Positions 45,311 to 53,189 are shown, counted from the first letter of the stretch. The stretch: DNA of 64,000 nucleotides from CAWCUU01 sp963798855 (GCA_963798855.1 CAWCUU010000002.1:310001-374000); one strand, 5' to 3'. The notes: generated from the letters alone by a model not told the origin. Numbers and translations: made by a program.

Positions 45311-45877
45311 TCAGAATGTCGCCAGGGCGAAAACGATGCCCAGGCGCACCCCGTAGATGGTCCCGCTCAGCCGATCGAGCGCAGCCGGCGCATCCGTGCC
45401 CGTGATCCGGTCGAGCTGGAAGCGCGTGGCCGTGCCGGACAGGTCCAGCGCGCTCGACTCGCCCATACGCAGGTAGAGGCCGACGACGCCGCCGCCGCCG
45501 AAGCCGTTCGCCTCGAAGTCGCCGGGTCGATCCTCGCGAGTGTAGCTGCCGCGCACGCCGATGTAGGGCACGAGCGGGCTGTCCCCGAGCAGGAACGCCC
45601 AGCGGGGCTCCATGAAGAAGGTGGTGCGCGAGACGTCGCCGCTGTCCGGCAGCGAGAGGGTGGTCGTGAAGTAGCCGACCCCGAGCTGCAGTCCGGCTGC
45701 GGACTGGTAGAAGACCCGCCCGTCGAGGCCGAAGGAGCGATCGACGTCGGAGTAGTCGTCGCCGCCGAGGCCGTAGATCCCGGCTCCGGCGGCGATGCCG
45801 ACGCCCTGAGCGGCAGCCGGTCTCGCGGCCCCGGCGAGTCCGATCAGCAGGAACAGGAGCAATCCGGCAGGTCGCAT
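45311..45877 (-). CDS. Outer-membrane beta-barrel protein, putative
   Basis: 188 residues. Signal peptide PAGLLLFLLIGLAGAARPAA ends before AQGVGIA. The mature part is made of alternating amphipathic strands (GLQLGVGYFTTTLSLPDSGD, RTTFFMEPRWAFLLG, SALDLSGTATRFQLDR) and ends IYGVRLGIVFALATF, with the terminal Phe preferred by the BAM machinery. This fits an 8-stranded OmpW/OmpX-like barrel. The ligand is unknown. It lies 53 bp downstream of the aminotransferase with an intervening hairpin. Confidence 0.75.
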   Translation of the reverse strand: MRPAGLLLFLLIGLAGAARPAAAQGVGIAAGAGIYGLGGDDYSDVDRSFGLDGRVFYQSAAGLQLGVGYFTTTLSLPDSGDVSRTTFFMEPRWAFLLGDSPLVPYIGVRGSYTREDRPGDFEANGFGGGGVVGLYLRMGESSALDLSGTATRFQLDRITGTDAPAALDRLSGTIYGVRLGIVFALATF

Positions 45878-45900
45878 TCGGTATCTCCGGCAGTCGGTCC

Positions 45901-45921
45901 CCGGGCGGACGCTCCGCCCGG
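45901..45921. other. Perfect 9-bp hairpin between aminotransferase and barrel genes
   Basis: CCGGGCGGA (45901-45909), loop CGC, TCCGCCCGG (45913-45921). No T-run follows on either strand, so it is not a classical terminator. It may be an mRNA processing or pausing element. Confidence 0.5.
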
Positions 45922-45930
45922 CGGCGGCCA

Positions 45931-47079
45931 TCAGGGTAGCGAATCCCGCAGCGCGGACGCCAGTGCCGCGACGTCTCCGGCATCGTTGTAGACGTGCGGC
46001 GATACGCGGGCCGCGCTGCCACGCAGCGAGATGTGGATCCGGCGCCCCTGCAGCTCGCTCTGCAGCGCGACGGCGTCGAGGCGGGGGGGCATGCGCAGGC
46101 CGAACAAGTGGGACGCACGCCATGCGTCGTCTTCCACGCCGTAGCCTGCGTCCTGCGCCGCTGCGATCAGCGGTGCGACGAGGGCATCGCAGTATTCCTG
46201 GATAGCGGCGACGCCCCACTCGCCGATCAGCTCCAGCGCCGCGCACAGCGCCGGCATCAGCGCGAAGTTGCTGCGTTCGCCGACGTCAAGGCGGTCCATC
46301 CCAGCCCGGTACTCGTCCCGGTACTCGACCAGGCCCCGGAAATCCTCGCTGCCCTGTCGGGCGAGCCACGCCTCCTCGAGCGGACGCGCGCCGTCGAATC
46401 GCTCGCCGAAGTAGGCGAGCCCGAGCGAGTACGGCCCGAGCAGCCACTTGTAGCCCGCGCACACCAGCGCGTCCGGGCGGATCCGCCCTACATCGAATGG
46501 CAGCGCGCCCACCGACTGCGTGCCGTCCACGACCAGCGCTGCCCCGACCTCGCGCGCCCGTTCCCCGATCGCCTCCAGGTCGAAGCGGGTCCCATCCGTC
46601 CAGTGCACGTGGGGCAGCGCGACGACGGCCGTGCCGATGCCGATCGCATCGAGGAGCCGCTCCGTCCACTGCGCACCCCGCGTGCGCTTCACCGTGATCG
46701 CCTCCACCCCGTGGTCGCGGCAGAAGGAGCGCCACGCCAGCACGTTGCTCGGGAACTGCTCCTCCGCGAGCACCACGGTCTGCCCGCGCTGGACGTGCAG
46801 GTTCGACGCGGCGAGCGCGACGCCATACGATACGGCTGGCACGATCGCGATCCGCTCCGGCGGAGCGCCGACCAGCGCGCCGAACAGCGACCGCGCGCGA
46901 TCGCTGTCGCGGAAGAAGTCTTCCGCCGAGATCCGGGTCGGATCCCGCTTCCGCCGCAACCCCGCGACGCCGGCCTCCTCCACCCGCCGCGGCAGGGGCG
47001 ACATGAATGCGGCGTTCAGGTAATGGACGTCGGCGGGGAGCGAGAACTCCGATCTCTGACAGGTCAGCATCACTCTCAT
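45931..47079 (-). CDS. Class V aminotransferase / cysteine-desulfurase-like PLP enzyme
   Basis: 382 residues, fold type I. HYLNAAFMSPLPRRVEEAG is the N-terminal substrate loop, RIAIVPAVSYGVALAASNL the cofactor-binding region, LPHVHWTDGTRFDLEAIGER and ALVVDGTQSVGALPFDVGRI hold the Asp that binds the PLP ring nitrogen and the phosphate contacts, and CAGYKWLLGPYSLGLAYFGE contains the Schiff-base Lys. There is no active-site Cys loop of IscS/SufS, so it is a SufS-like aminotransferase of unknown substrate (isopenicillin-epimerase-like group). It is the same strand as the molybdenum hydroxylase operon, 61 bp downstream. Confidence 0.83.
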   Translation of the reverse strand: MRVMLTCQRSEFSLPADVHYLNAAFMSPLPRRVEEAGVAGLRRKRDPTRISAEDFFRDSDRARSLFGALVGAPPERIAIVPAVSYGVALAASNLHVQRGQTVVLAEEQFPSNVLAWRSFCRDHGVEAITVKRTRGAQWTERLLDAIGIGTAVVALPHVHWTDGTRFDLEAIGERAREVGAALVVDGTQSVGALPFDVGRIRPDALVCAGYKWLLGPYSLGLAYFGERFDGARPLEEAWLARQGSEDFRGLVEYRDEYRAGMDRLDVGERSNFALMPALCAALELIGEWGVAAIQEYCDALVAPLIAAAQDAGYGVEDDAWRASHLFGLRMPPRLDAVALQSELQGRRIHISLRGSAARVSPHVYNDAGDVAALASALRDSLP

Positions 47080-47140
47080 TGAGCCGGGGAAAGCCGCAGG
47101 AGGCGCGATCGGCGCGCCAGGAGCAGACCTGGCGGCGGGG

Positions 47141-48148
47141 TCAGGCCGCGTCCTCGGCCGCCGCGGGCGGCCGGGTCAGGCTCAGCAGCGCACGGCGGAC
47201 GTGCAGCGGCACCATCGCGCGTCGCCAGTCGGCATCGACGATGATGTTGGTCAGTGGGTGGCACTGCTGGAAGGCGCGCTCCGCGACCGCGCCGATCACG
47301 TCGTCGCTGAGCCGATGGCCGCTCGCTATGCGGTCCAGCCCGCTCAGCGCGCGCGGCCGGGAGCCGAGCGCCGAGACGACGATGCGCAGCGCCCGCACGA
47401 TTTCGCCATCCATGTCGCAGGCGATCGCGATGTTGAGCAGCGGGAAGTCGATCGCGTTGCGCTGCCGCACCTTCGTGAACGCCGTGCGCAGCCCGCCCGG
47501 CGGCAGGGGCACGCGGATGCCGACCACCAGCTCGTCGGGACGGCGCTGCTCGTTCCAGATCCCGTCGGCGACGAAGTAGTCCTCGAGGGCGAGGTCGCGC
47601 GAGCCATCCGGCCCCCTGAGCTCCGCGACCGCACCCAGCGTCATCAGCACCGGCGGCGTGTCGGCGGAGTGGGCGGCGACGCACTTCCTGCCGACCTTCG
47701 TCACGTGGCAGGTGTCGCCGTTCTTCTTCAGGCAGAAGCCGAGCGCGGTGCGCCAGAAGTAGCTCTGGTTGTAGTAGGTGCAGCGGGTATCGAGGCAGAG
47801 GTTGCCGCCGATGGTGCCCATGCGGCGGAGCTGCGGACCCGCGACCCGGCCCGCCGCATCGGCGAGGGAGGGGAAGTGTCGGCGCACGAGCGGGTGGCGC
47901 GACACGGCGTCGAGGCTCTCCGCCGGACCGATCCACAGCTCGTCGTCTCGCCGCTCGATTCCGCGCAGCCGGACGATCCCCTTCAGCGCGATCAGATGAG
48001 CCGGCGTGAACAGACGGTGCTTCATGTTCGGCACGAGGTCGGTGCCGCCCGCGATCGGCATCGCCTTCTCGCCGTGCTCCGCCAGTAGCTCCACCGCCTG
48101 CGCCACGGTGTCCGGACGGTGGTAGCGGTACTCCGGCAACCTCAGCAC
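47141..48148 (-). CDS. Molybdenum hydroxylase FAD subunit, 4-hydroxybenzoyl-CoA reductase beta type
   Basis: 335 residues from GTG 48148. FAD-binding domain of the CO-dehydrogenase/xanthine-dehydrogenase medium subunit: AMPIAGGTDLVPNMKHRLFT (pyrophosphate loop) and RRMGTIGGNLC (second FAD loop). A roughly 40-residue insert carries Cys123, Cys139, Cys147 and Cys156 (TRCTYYNQS, GFCLKKNGD, TCHV, KCVAA). The spacing 16-8-9 equals that of the extra 4Fe-4S ligands I recall for HcrB of 4-hydroxybenzoyl-CoA reductase. Normal xanthine dehydrogenases lack it. Such enzymes can drive low-potential reductive chemistry; the actual substrate here is unknown. Confidence 0.87.
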   Translation of the reverse strand: MLRLPEYRYHRPDTVAQAVELLAEHGEKAMPIAGGTDLVPNMKHRLFTPAHLIALKGIVRLRGIERRDDELWIGPAESLDAVSRHPLVRRHFPSLADAAGRVAGPQLRRMGTIGGNLCLDTRCTYYNQSYFWRTALGFCLKKNGDTCHVTKVGRKCVAAHSADTPPVLMTLGAVAELRGPDGSRDLALEDYFVADGIWNEQRRPDELVVGIRVPLPPGGLRTAFTKVRQRNAIDFPLLNIAIACDMDGEIVRALRIVVSALGSRPRALSGLDRIASGHRLSDDVIGAVAERAFQQCHPLTNIIVDADWRRAMVPLHVRRALLSLTRPPAAAEDAA

Positions 48149-48149
48149 G

Positions 48150-48710
48150 TCAGTCCGTCCACGTCGTCAGCTCCGACGCCGGCGTGCGCGCCTTCGGTCC
48201 CGGCACCTCGGCCGGCTCGCCCACGTCGATGATCGCGACCACGCGCTCGTCCTCCGCTACCCCGAGGATCTCGCGCAGCCGGTCCCGCTCCATGATGCGC
48301 CCCGTGTGGAGGTAGCAGCCGAGCCCCGCTGCAGCGGCCGCCACCATGAGGTTCTCGATCCCCATGAACGTCGCGGCGTGATCCTCCTCCCGCGTCAGCG
48401 GATCCTCGTCCTGCTTCATCGCGACCGCCAGAATGACGGGAATCGCAATCGTGTCCCGCGCGACCTTGTCCTTCACCGCGACGGCCGCCGACGGGTCGTC
48501 CACCTTCTGCGACTTCAGGTGCCCTTTCAACTCCGCGTAAACCTTCTGCGTCTCCGGCCCCATCACATAGAAGCGCCACGGCTGCGTCATGCGGTGGTTC
48601 GGCGCCAGCGCCGCCACCTCCAGCAGCCCCTCGATCTCCTCGCGCGTCGGCCGCCGCTCCGTGAAGCGCTTGATCGACCGCCGCGCCCGTATCGCCTCGA
48701 TCGCGTCCAT
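48150..48710 (-). CDS. Nitroreductase family protein
   Basis: 186 residues from ATG 48710 with GGGGGAGG just upstream. FMN-dependent nitroreductase fold: AIRARRSIKRFTERRPTREE (FMN-phosphate Arg pattern), AALAPNHRMTQPWRFYVMGP, MGIENLMVAAAAAGLGCYLH and the C-terminal VVAIIDVGEPAEVPGPKART. It resembles the YdjA/NfnB-like oxidoreductases. It lies between the large and FAD subunit genes of the hydroxylase, 20 bp from one and 1 bp from the other, so it is surely co-transcribed. Whether it passes electrons to or from that enzyme is inference. Confidence 0.87.
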   Translation of the reverse strand: MDAIEAIRARRSIKRFTERRPTREEIEGLLEVAALAPNHRMTQPWRFYVMGPETQKVYAELKGHLKSQKVDDPSAAVAVKDKVARDTIAIPVILAVAMKQDEDPLTREEDHAATFMGIENLMVAAAAAGLGCYLHTGRIMERDRLREILGVAEDERVVAIIDVGEPAEVPGPKARTPASELTTWTD

Positions 48711-48730
48711 GCCCTCCCCCGCGTCCACTC

Positions 48731-51286
48731 CTACTCCTCCCTCGCCTCCGCCATTTCGCCTCCCGGCTCCACCACCTCCTCCGTGACCCCCGTCCCCCTT
48801 TTCCTCACCCCTCTCCCTCCCTCGCCCTTGCCCCTGCCCTCGCCCTCGCCCTGACCCGCCGCCCAGAACCGGTTCCGAGCTCTCTCCCATTCCGAGCGAC
48901 CCGTCGCGCCCCGCAACGCCGCCCAGACCCGCGGCGGGTCGAAAGGGATCCTCCCGATCCGCACGCCCACCGCGTCGTGGATCGCGTTCGCGATCGCCGG
49001 AATCGACGGGTGCAGCGGCCCCTCGCCCGCCTCCTTCGCGCCGTACGGCCCCTCCGGGTCGTTCGACTCGACGATCAGCGACTGCATCAGCGGCGTGTCC
49101 AGTGAGGTCGGGATCTTGTAGTCGAGCAGCGACGGCGCGTTGTGCAGCCCCGCCTTCCCCTCGTCGGCCGACTTGAAGACCTGCTCCTCCATGATCGCCT
49201 CGGCCGCGCCCATGTACGCGGAGCCCTCCATCTGCCCTTCGACCAGCACCGGATTCAGCGCTCGGCCGCAGTCGTGCGCGATCCAGATCTTCTCGACCGT
49301 GACGAAGCCGGTCTCCGCATCGACGCTGACCTCCGCCACGTGCGCGGTGAACGAGTAGGCTGGTGATGCGCCAATGGTGGCGCCGCGGTAGTCGCCGTGC
49401 ACGCCCTCCTTCGGCGTGTCGTACGAGCCCGTGTCCGCGAGCGCGCCGTGCTCGGCCTCGGCGAGGTTGAACGCTTCGGAGATCGGCATCTTGCGCTGCG
49501 TATCGCGGCAGTCGAACGCCCAGCCGCCCGCGAGCAGGATCACGCGCTCGTTCACGTCCCACTCCCGTGCGACGGCGCCAACGACCTTCGCGCGCAGCTT
49601 GCGCGCCGCGTCGAGGCAGGCGTTGCCGACCATCAGCGTCTCGCGCGACGAGTACGCGCCGAGGTCCACGGGACAGAGGTCGGTGTCGGCGGAGACGGTG
49701 CGCACGTAGTCGACGGGCACGCCCAGCTCCTCGGACGCAATGTACGCGACCATGCTGTCGGAGCCCTGCCCGATCTCCGACGCGCCGCTGAACACCGTCA
49801 CGCGGCCGGAGCGCTCGATCTGGATGTGCACCGCCGACTGCGGCATATCGTTCGGGTAGATCGGGTAGTTCGTGCCCGAGATGTAGCACGAGCCCGCGAC
49901 GCCGACGCCATGACCGTACGGCATGCGCCGGAACTTCTTCTTCCAGTCGCTCGCGCGCTCGACCGCGGCCAGGCACTCGAGGAAGCCGTTCGAGCGGACC
50001 CTCAGCTCGTTGATCGTGCGCGTGTCGGAGCCGAGGAAGTTGCGACGTCGCAGCTCGAACGGGTCCAGCACGAGCGACTCCGCCAGCTTGTCGAGCTGCA
50101 CCTCGAACGCGAAGCGCGGCTGCACCGAGCCGTGACCGCGCTTCGGGCCGCACGGCGGCTTGTTCGTGTACACGCGCCTCGAGTCGAAACGGTACGACTC
50201 GAAGCGGTACGGCGCCGGCAGCAGCTGCCCGCTGTAGTACGTCGTCACGAGGCCGAACGACGCGTAGGCGCCACCGTCGATCACGATCTCGTGGTCTACC
50301 GCCCGGATGTGCCCCTCGGAGTCCGCGCCCAGCCTGCAGTGGAAGTCCATCGGATGACGGCCGCGGTGGGAGTAGAAGACCTCCTCGCGCGTGTACAGGA
50401 TCTTCACCGGCAGCCCGCACTTCCGCGACAGCGCCGCGACGCAGAACTCGAGGTCGAACGGCTCGCTCTTGCCGCCGAAGGCGCCTCCGACGACCGGCTG
50501 GATCACGCGGATCCGGGCCACATCGAGCTCGAGCACCCGCGCCAGCTCGCGGTGCAGGTAGTGCGGCACCTGCGTCGACGACCACACCGTCAGCTTGCCG
50601 TCGGGCTGCCACCAGCCGATCGCGCAGTGCGGCTCGATCGGCGTGTGCGTCGTGCCCTCGAAGCGGTAGTCGCCCTCGATGACGACGTCGCTCTCCTCCA
50701 GCAGCCGGTCCACGTCGCCGAACTCCAGCCGCACCATCTTCGTGATGTTGCCGTTGTGCCCCGGCCTTCGCGGCTCGTGTATGTGCGGCGCCCCCTCCGG
50801 CGGCTCGAGCGCCGTGCGCGGGTCGAAGTAGGCCGGTAGCGGCTCGTAATCGACGTCGATCAGGTCGAGCGCGCGGATCGCCGTGTCCTCGTCCGCCGCC
50901 GCGACCGCCGCCACACCGTCGCCGATGAAGCGCACCCGATCGACGCACAGCGCCGTCTCGTCCCGCGTCCACGGGATCACGCAGTACGGCGTCGGCATGT
51001 CCGCACCGGTCACCACCGCGTGCACCCCCTCCAACGCTTCGGCCCGCGAGGTGTCGATCGAGCGGATACGCGCGTGCGCGTGCGGCGAGCGCAGGATCTT
51101 CCCGTGCAGCATCCCCGGAAGCGCGATGTCGTCCGCGTAGATGGCGCTGCCCGTCGACTTCGCGATCCCGTCCACCCGGGACATGCGACGCCCGAGCACG
51201 CGCAGCTCCCGATCGACGAGCTCCCGCAGCTCCTCGTCCGAGGCCGCACGCGCCGCCTGCAGCGGCCGCAGCTCCTCCGGCCTCAT
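48731..51286 (-). CDS. Molybdenum hydroxylase large (molybdopterin-binding) subunit
   Basis: 851 residues, xanthine oxidase family. Domain a/b: RVDGIAKSTGSAIYADDIAL, PGMLHGKILRSPHAHARIRS. Moco domain: QPVVGGAFGGKSEPFDLEFC, RGHGSVQPRFAFEVQLDKLA, GASEIGQGSDSMVAYIASEE, and the catalytic Glu in PEGPYGAKEAGEGPLHPSIP. The last about 45 residues are low-complexity Gly/Glu/Arg (GQGEGEGRGKGEGGRG) and lie outside the fold; they look like a repeat-derived extension. ATG 51286 overlaps the DinB stop. With the 2Fe-2S and FAD subunits it forms a heterotrimer related to 4-hydroxybenzoyl-CoA reductase or CO dehydrogenase; the substrate is undetermined. Confidence 0.92.
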   Translation of the reverse strand: MRPEELRPLQAARAASDEELRELVDRELRVLGRRMSRVDGIAKSTGSAIYADDIALPGMLHGKILRSPHAHARIRSIDTSRAEALEGVHAVVTGADMPTPYCVIPWTRDETALCVDRVRFIGDGVAAVAAADEDTAIRALDLIDVDYEPLPAYFDPRTALEPPEGAPHIHEPRRPGHNGNITKMVRLEFGDVDRLLEESDVVIEGDYRFEGTTHTPIEPHCAIGWWQPDGKLTVWSSTQVPHYLHRELARVLELDVARIRVIQPVVGGAFGGKSEPFDLEFCVAALSRKCGLPVKILYTREEVFYSHRGRHPMDFHCRLGADSEGHIRAVDHEIVIDGGAYASFGLVTTYYSGQLLPAPYRFESYRFDSRRVYTNKPPCGPKRGHGSVQPRFAFEVQLDKLAESLVLDPFELRRRNFLGSDTRTINELRVRSNGFLECLAAVERASDWKKKFRRMPYGHGVGVAGSCYISGTNYPIYPNDMPQSAVHIQIERSGRVTVFSGASEIGQGSDSMVAYIASEELGVPVDYVRTVSADTDLCPVDLGAYSSRETLMVGNACLDAARKLRAKVVGAVAREWDVNERVILLAGGWAFDCRDTQRKMPISEAFNLAEAEHGALADTGSYDTPKEGVHGDYRGATIGASPAYSFTAHVAEVSVDAETGFVTVEKIWIAHDCGRALNPVLVEGQMEGSAYMGAAEAIMEEQVFKSADEGKAGLHNAPSLLDYKIPTSLDTPLMQSLIVESNDPEGPYGAKEAGEGPLHPSIPAIANAIHDAVGVRIGRIPFDPPRVWAALRGATGRSEWERARNRFWAAGQGEGEGRGKGEGGRGVRKRGTGVTEEVVEPGGEMAEAREE

Positions 51287-51939
51287 GCGCCCGGGTGCGG
51301 GTGCCTGTGCGTGTGCGTGCTCCTGCCCGTGCCCGTTTCCGCCTGTTTGCCCTGCCCAGCCTGACCAGCCTGACCAGCCTGACCAGCCTGACCAGCCTGA
51401 CTAGCCTGACTAGCCTGACTAGCCTGACTAGCCTGCCCCCCCCTCCAGCGGTCCTGACCGCCGGCCGAATAGAACCCCAGGTCCCGACCCGCCAGCAGCT
51501 TCGTGATGTAGAGGATCTGGAAGGTGTGGCCGGCGAAGTGCTCGACGACGTGGTAGATCGCCTCCATGATCGTCGGCTCCCTGCCCTGGGTGCTTCGCCG
51601 CTCGTCGAGCGCGTCGGGATCGAGCGCCGCGAGCACGCGGTCCGCGTCGCCGACCGCCGACTTCAGAGCCTCCAGCAGCTCGGCCGACTGCGCGCCGGAG
51701 CGGGCATCGAACTCCTCCTGGCGACGTCGCACGTCCGCCTCTCCGCCGACCCCGCTGACGATCCACTGTCGAACGTTGCCGGCCAGGTGCAGCAACAGGT
51801 TTCCGACGCTGTTCGACTCCTCGTTCGGGCGCCACCAGAGCTGCTCCGGCGTGAGCTCACCGATCGCCGCCTCGATCTTCGAGACGTACTCCCCGAGGAA
51901 CAGACGCGACCGCTCGATGAACGCCGCTCCTACACTCAT
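51283..51939 (-). CDS. DinB-family (DUF1572-like) protein with QAS/QAG tandem tail
   Basis: 218 residues. Four-helix DinB/YfiT bundle with a probable metal triad His51 (NLLLHLAGN), His134 and His138 (HVVEHFAGHTFQ). Family members include thiol-dependent S-transferases (bacillithiol- or mycothiol-type) and damage-induced proteins. The C-terminus carries about nine QA(S/G) triplets, then QGKQAETGTG and a His-rich end (THTHRHPHPGA). That tail is encoded by the 9-bp minisatellite at 51351-51435. It sits between the small and large subunit genes of the molybdenum hydroxylase, ATGA-coupled on both sides, so it may serve that enzyme, which is an unusual location. Confidence 0.82.
   Translation of the reverse strand: MSVGAAFIERSRLFLGEYVSKIEAAIGELTPEQLWWRPNEESNSVGNLLLHLAGNVRQWIVSGVGGEADVRRRQEEFDARSGAQSAELLEALKSAVGDADRVLAALDPDALDERRSTQGREPTIMEAIYHVVEHFAGHTFQILYITKLLAGRDLGFYSAGGQDRWRGGQASQASQASQASQAGQAGQAGQAGQAGQGKQAETGTGRSTHTHRHPHPGA
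51351..51435. repeat. 9-bp minisatellite CCTGACCAG/CCTGACTAG, about nine units
   Basis: Five CCTG(A/C)CCAG units followed by four CCTGACTAG units on the plus strand. It encodes the QAG and QAS triplets at the end of the DinB gene. Since the unit length is a multiple of three, slippage would change tail length without frameshift. Confidence 0.85.
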
Positions 51940-52481
51940 GGTTCCTCCTCTGTCGCCACGACCGGCCCGGAGCGGCCCGACGAGCTCGTGCCGCGCGCGC
52001 GCCCACCCCCGCCCTCGCGCTCCCTGAGCGCCGCAAGGGCGACAGCCTCGTAGATCTTCGTGTACCCCGTGCACCGGCAGAGATTGCCGGACAGGGCTTC
52101 GCGGATCTCCTCGATCGTCGGGTCGGCCGAGCGCCGCAGGAGACCGGCCGCCGACATCAGGATTCCCGGCGTGCAGAAGCCGCACTGCGCCGCGCCGGTC
52201 TCGGCGAACGCGGCCTGCAGCGGGTGCGGTCCGGTCGCGTCCGCGAGCCCCTCTACGGTCAGCACCTCACGGCCCTCCGCCTCGGGCACCGGCGTGATGC
52301 AGGACAGGACGGCCTCGCCGTCCATCAGCACCGTGCAGGCGCCGCAGTCTCCCTTGTCGCAGCCCTGCTTCGAGCCCGTCAGACCGAGACCGTAGCGGAG
52401 CGCCTCGAGGAGCGTGTAGTGCTCCGGAACGCCCACCTCGCGCCGGACGCCGTTCACGTGCAATCGGACGATGGAGAACAT
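51936..52481 (-). CDS. Molybdenum hydroxylase 2Fe-2S subunit
   Basis: 181 residues from ATG 52481. Plant-type 2Fe-2S domain: GSKQGCDKGDCGACTVLMDG, then SCITPV. The second 2Fe-2S helical domain has GAAQCGFCTPGILMSAAGLL and EALSGNLCRCTGYTKIYEAV. The eight ligand cysteines are all present. The C-terminal tail (GGGGRARGTSSSGRSG) is low-complexity. An upstream in-frame ATG (52532) would add a segment outside the family, so it is not used. First gene of the hydroxylase operon; its stop overlaps the DinB start. Confidence 0.93.
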   Translation of the reverse strand: MFSIVRLHVNGVRREVGVPEHYTLLEALRYGLGLTGSKQGCDKGDCGACTVLMDGEAVLSCITPVPEAEGREVLTVEGLADATGPHPLQAAFAETGAAQCGFCTPGILMSAAGLLRRSADPTIEEIREALSGNLCRCTGYTKIYEAVALAALREREGGGGRARGTSSSGRSGPVVATEEEP

Positions 52482-52686
52482 CCAGAGGCCCTGCCGGTGG
52501 TCTGAGTCGCAGCGCGCGTGACGCGCCTGCATGTCTGCAGCCCGCCGCTGCCAGACCCGCTAGATGTACGCCCGTCGCATCCGGCGCGGCAAGCGTCGTT
52601 CGCGAACAATTTTCGTGCACAGTGCAACGTTTTTTCGCAGGCCGGCACGGTCCAAGCGCACCCGGAAAGATCCGGGATGAGTCCGT

Positions 52687-52716
52687 AACATACCAGCCGA
52701 TAATCACTTAGATCAA
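52687..52716 (-). promoter_or_regulatory. Candidate promoter of the molybdenum hydroxylase operon
   Basis: On the minus strand TTGATC (52716-52711), an 18-base spacer, then TATGTT (52692-52687). It predicts a start near 52680 and a leader of about 200 nt before the ATG at 52481. The leader begins with a 6-bp hairpin (CCCGGA/TCCGGG, 52661-52676). I see no other feature in 52482-52660. Confidence 0.4.
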
Positions 52717-52807
52717 ATCCCGATCACCCGGACCGCCCCCGGCACGGCCGTTGCCCTATCCAGCCGCCGACGGGGACGACCACTCCAGTGGCGCGGCTCC
52801 GGTGACA

Positions 52808-52906
52808 CGATACGCTGCTCAGAGCAAAGCCGTCGAAAGACGGTGACGCAGAGCTTCGGGACTAAAGCGGCAGAGCCGCCACGTCAGCCGGGCCGCCAGC
52901 GAATCG
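52808..52906 (+). ncRNA. Cyclic di-GMP-I (GEMM-I) riboswitch aptamer
   Basis: The aptamer pattern is clear. P1 pairs CGCTG (52813-52817) with CAGCG (52897-52901), extended by GAT/ATC across an A-A mismatch. A second stem CCGTC-GAAA-GACGG (52830-52843) has the GAAA tetraloop at 52835-52838, followed by the conserved GACGCAGAGC linker. The receptor-like ACTAAAGCGG leads into stem GCGGC/GCCGC (52867-52879). GTCAGCCGGGCCGCC resembles the conserved 3' GUAGCGGGGUUACC region. It controls the 46-residue membrane protein 60 bp downstream. Binding of c-di-GMP is inferred from known aptamers. Confidence 0.85.
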
Positions 52907-52923
52907 ACCGAAACGAGGTCGAG

Positions 52924-52952
52924 GCAGGCGGCCCTATTCGTATGCCGTCTGC
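52924..52952 (+). promoter_or_regulatory. Expression-platform hairpin abutting the ribosome-binding site
   Basis: GCAGGCGGC (52924-52932) pairs over nine bases, with one G-U, with GCCGTCTGC (52944-52952). The ribosome-binding site GGGGGAGG starts at 52953, directly at the hairpin foot, so refolding here could open or hide it. A smaller hairpin CGACC/GGTCG lies at 52905-52921. There is no T-run, so control of translation is more likely than attenuation. Confidence 0.55.
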
Positions 52953-52966
52953 GGGGGAGGCGGCTG

Positions 52967-53107
52967 ATGGGCGAGCGGGTGCTGATCGCCGTACTCGTGA
53001 TCGCGTACCTCTTCCTCTTCGGCTCGGTGATCAGAACCGCGTTGAAGGGTCGGCTGGCAGAGCGAGAGCAGAATGACCCGTGGAGCCCTGGCGCTCCGGA
53101 GGTCTGA
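52967..53107 (+). CDS. 46-residue single-span membrane protein under riboswitch control
   Basis: Begins MGERVLIAVLVIAYLFLFG: one hydrophobic helix at about residues 4-22, then a basic segment (RTALKGRLAEREQ) and a polar end. Predicted N-out/C-in single-pass inner-membrane peptide. ATG 52967 has GGGGGAGG seven bases upstream, one of the best sites in the window. Upstream is a c-di-GMP-I riboswitch; downstream, about 130 bp on, is an intrinsic terminator, so it appears to be the only protein of its transcript. I recognise no family. It may be a c-di-GMP-regulated small effector of a membrane complex. Confidence 0.75.
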   Translation: MGERVLIAVLVIAYLFLFGSVIRTALKGRLAEREQNDPWSPGAPEV

Positions 53108-53116
53108 ACGACATAA

Positions 53117-53189
53117 GGCCGTGTGAGGGGCTAGGGCCCGGCCGGTTTCCTGGGCACCCGGTCCGCGGTACCGACGTCCCTCCACGGCC
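53117..53189 (+). other. Unassigned structured RNA segment in the 3' region
   Basis: GGCCGTG, a bulged T, and GAGGG (53117-53129) pair with CCCTCCACGGCC (53178-53189), a 12-bp long-range stem. It encloses GC-rich sequence able to form smaller hairpins (CCGG repeats). It follows the microprotein stop and precedes the terminator. It does not match SRP, 6S, tmRNA or tRNA as I know them. It could be a 3'-UTR-derived sRNA or only a stabilising structure. Confidence 0.45.

Noticed and set aside
48711..50972. Apparent N-terminal extension of the nitroreductase into the hydroxylase gene
   Set aside because: The extension runs out of frame inside the large subunit gene and is Arg/Gly-rich; ATG 48710 has its own strong ribosome-binding site.
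52661..52676. Intrinsic terminator from the CCCGGA/TCCGGG hairpin
   Set aside because: Only six pairs and no T-run on either strand.
52843..53076. 77-codon open frame overlapping the riboswitch
   Set aside because: It lies across the aptamer, lacks a ribosome-binding site and has no plausible fold; the 46-residue frame has both site and hydrophobic helix.
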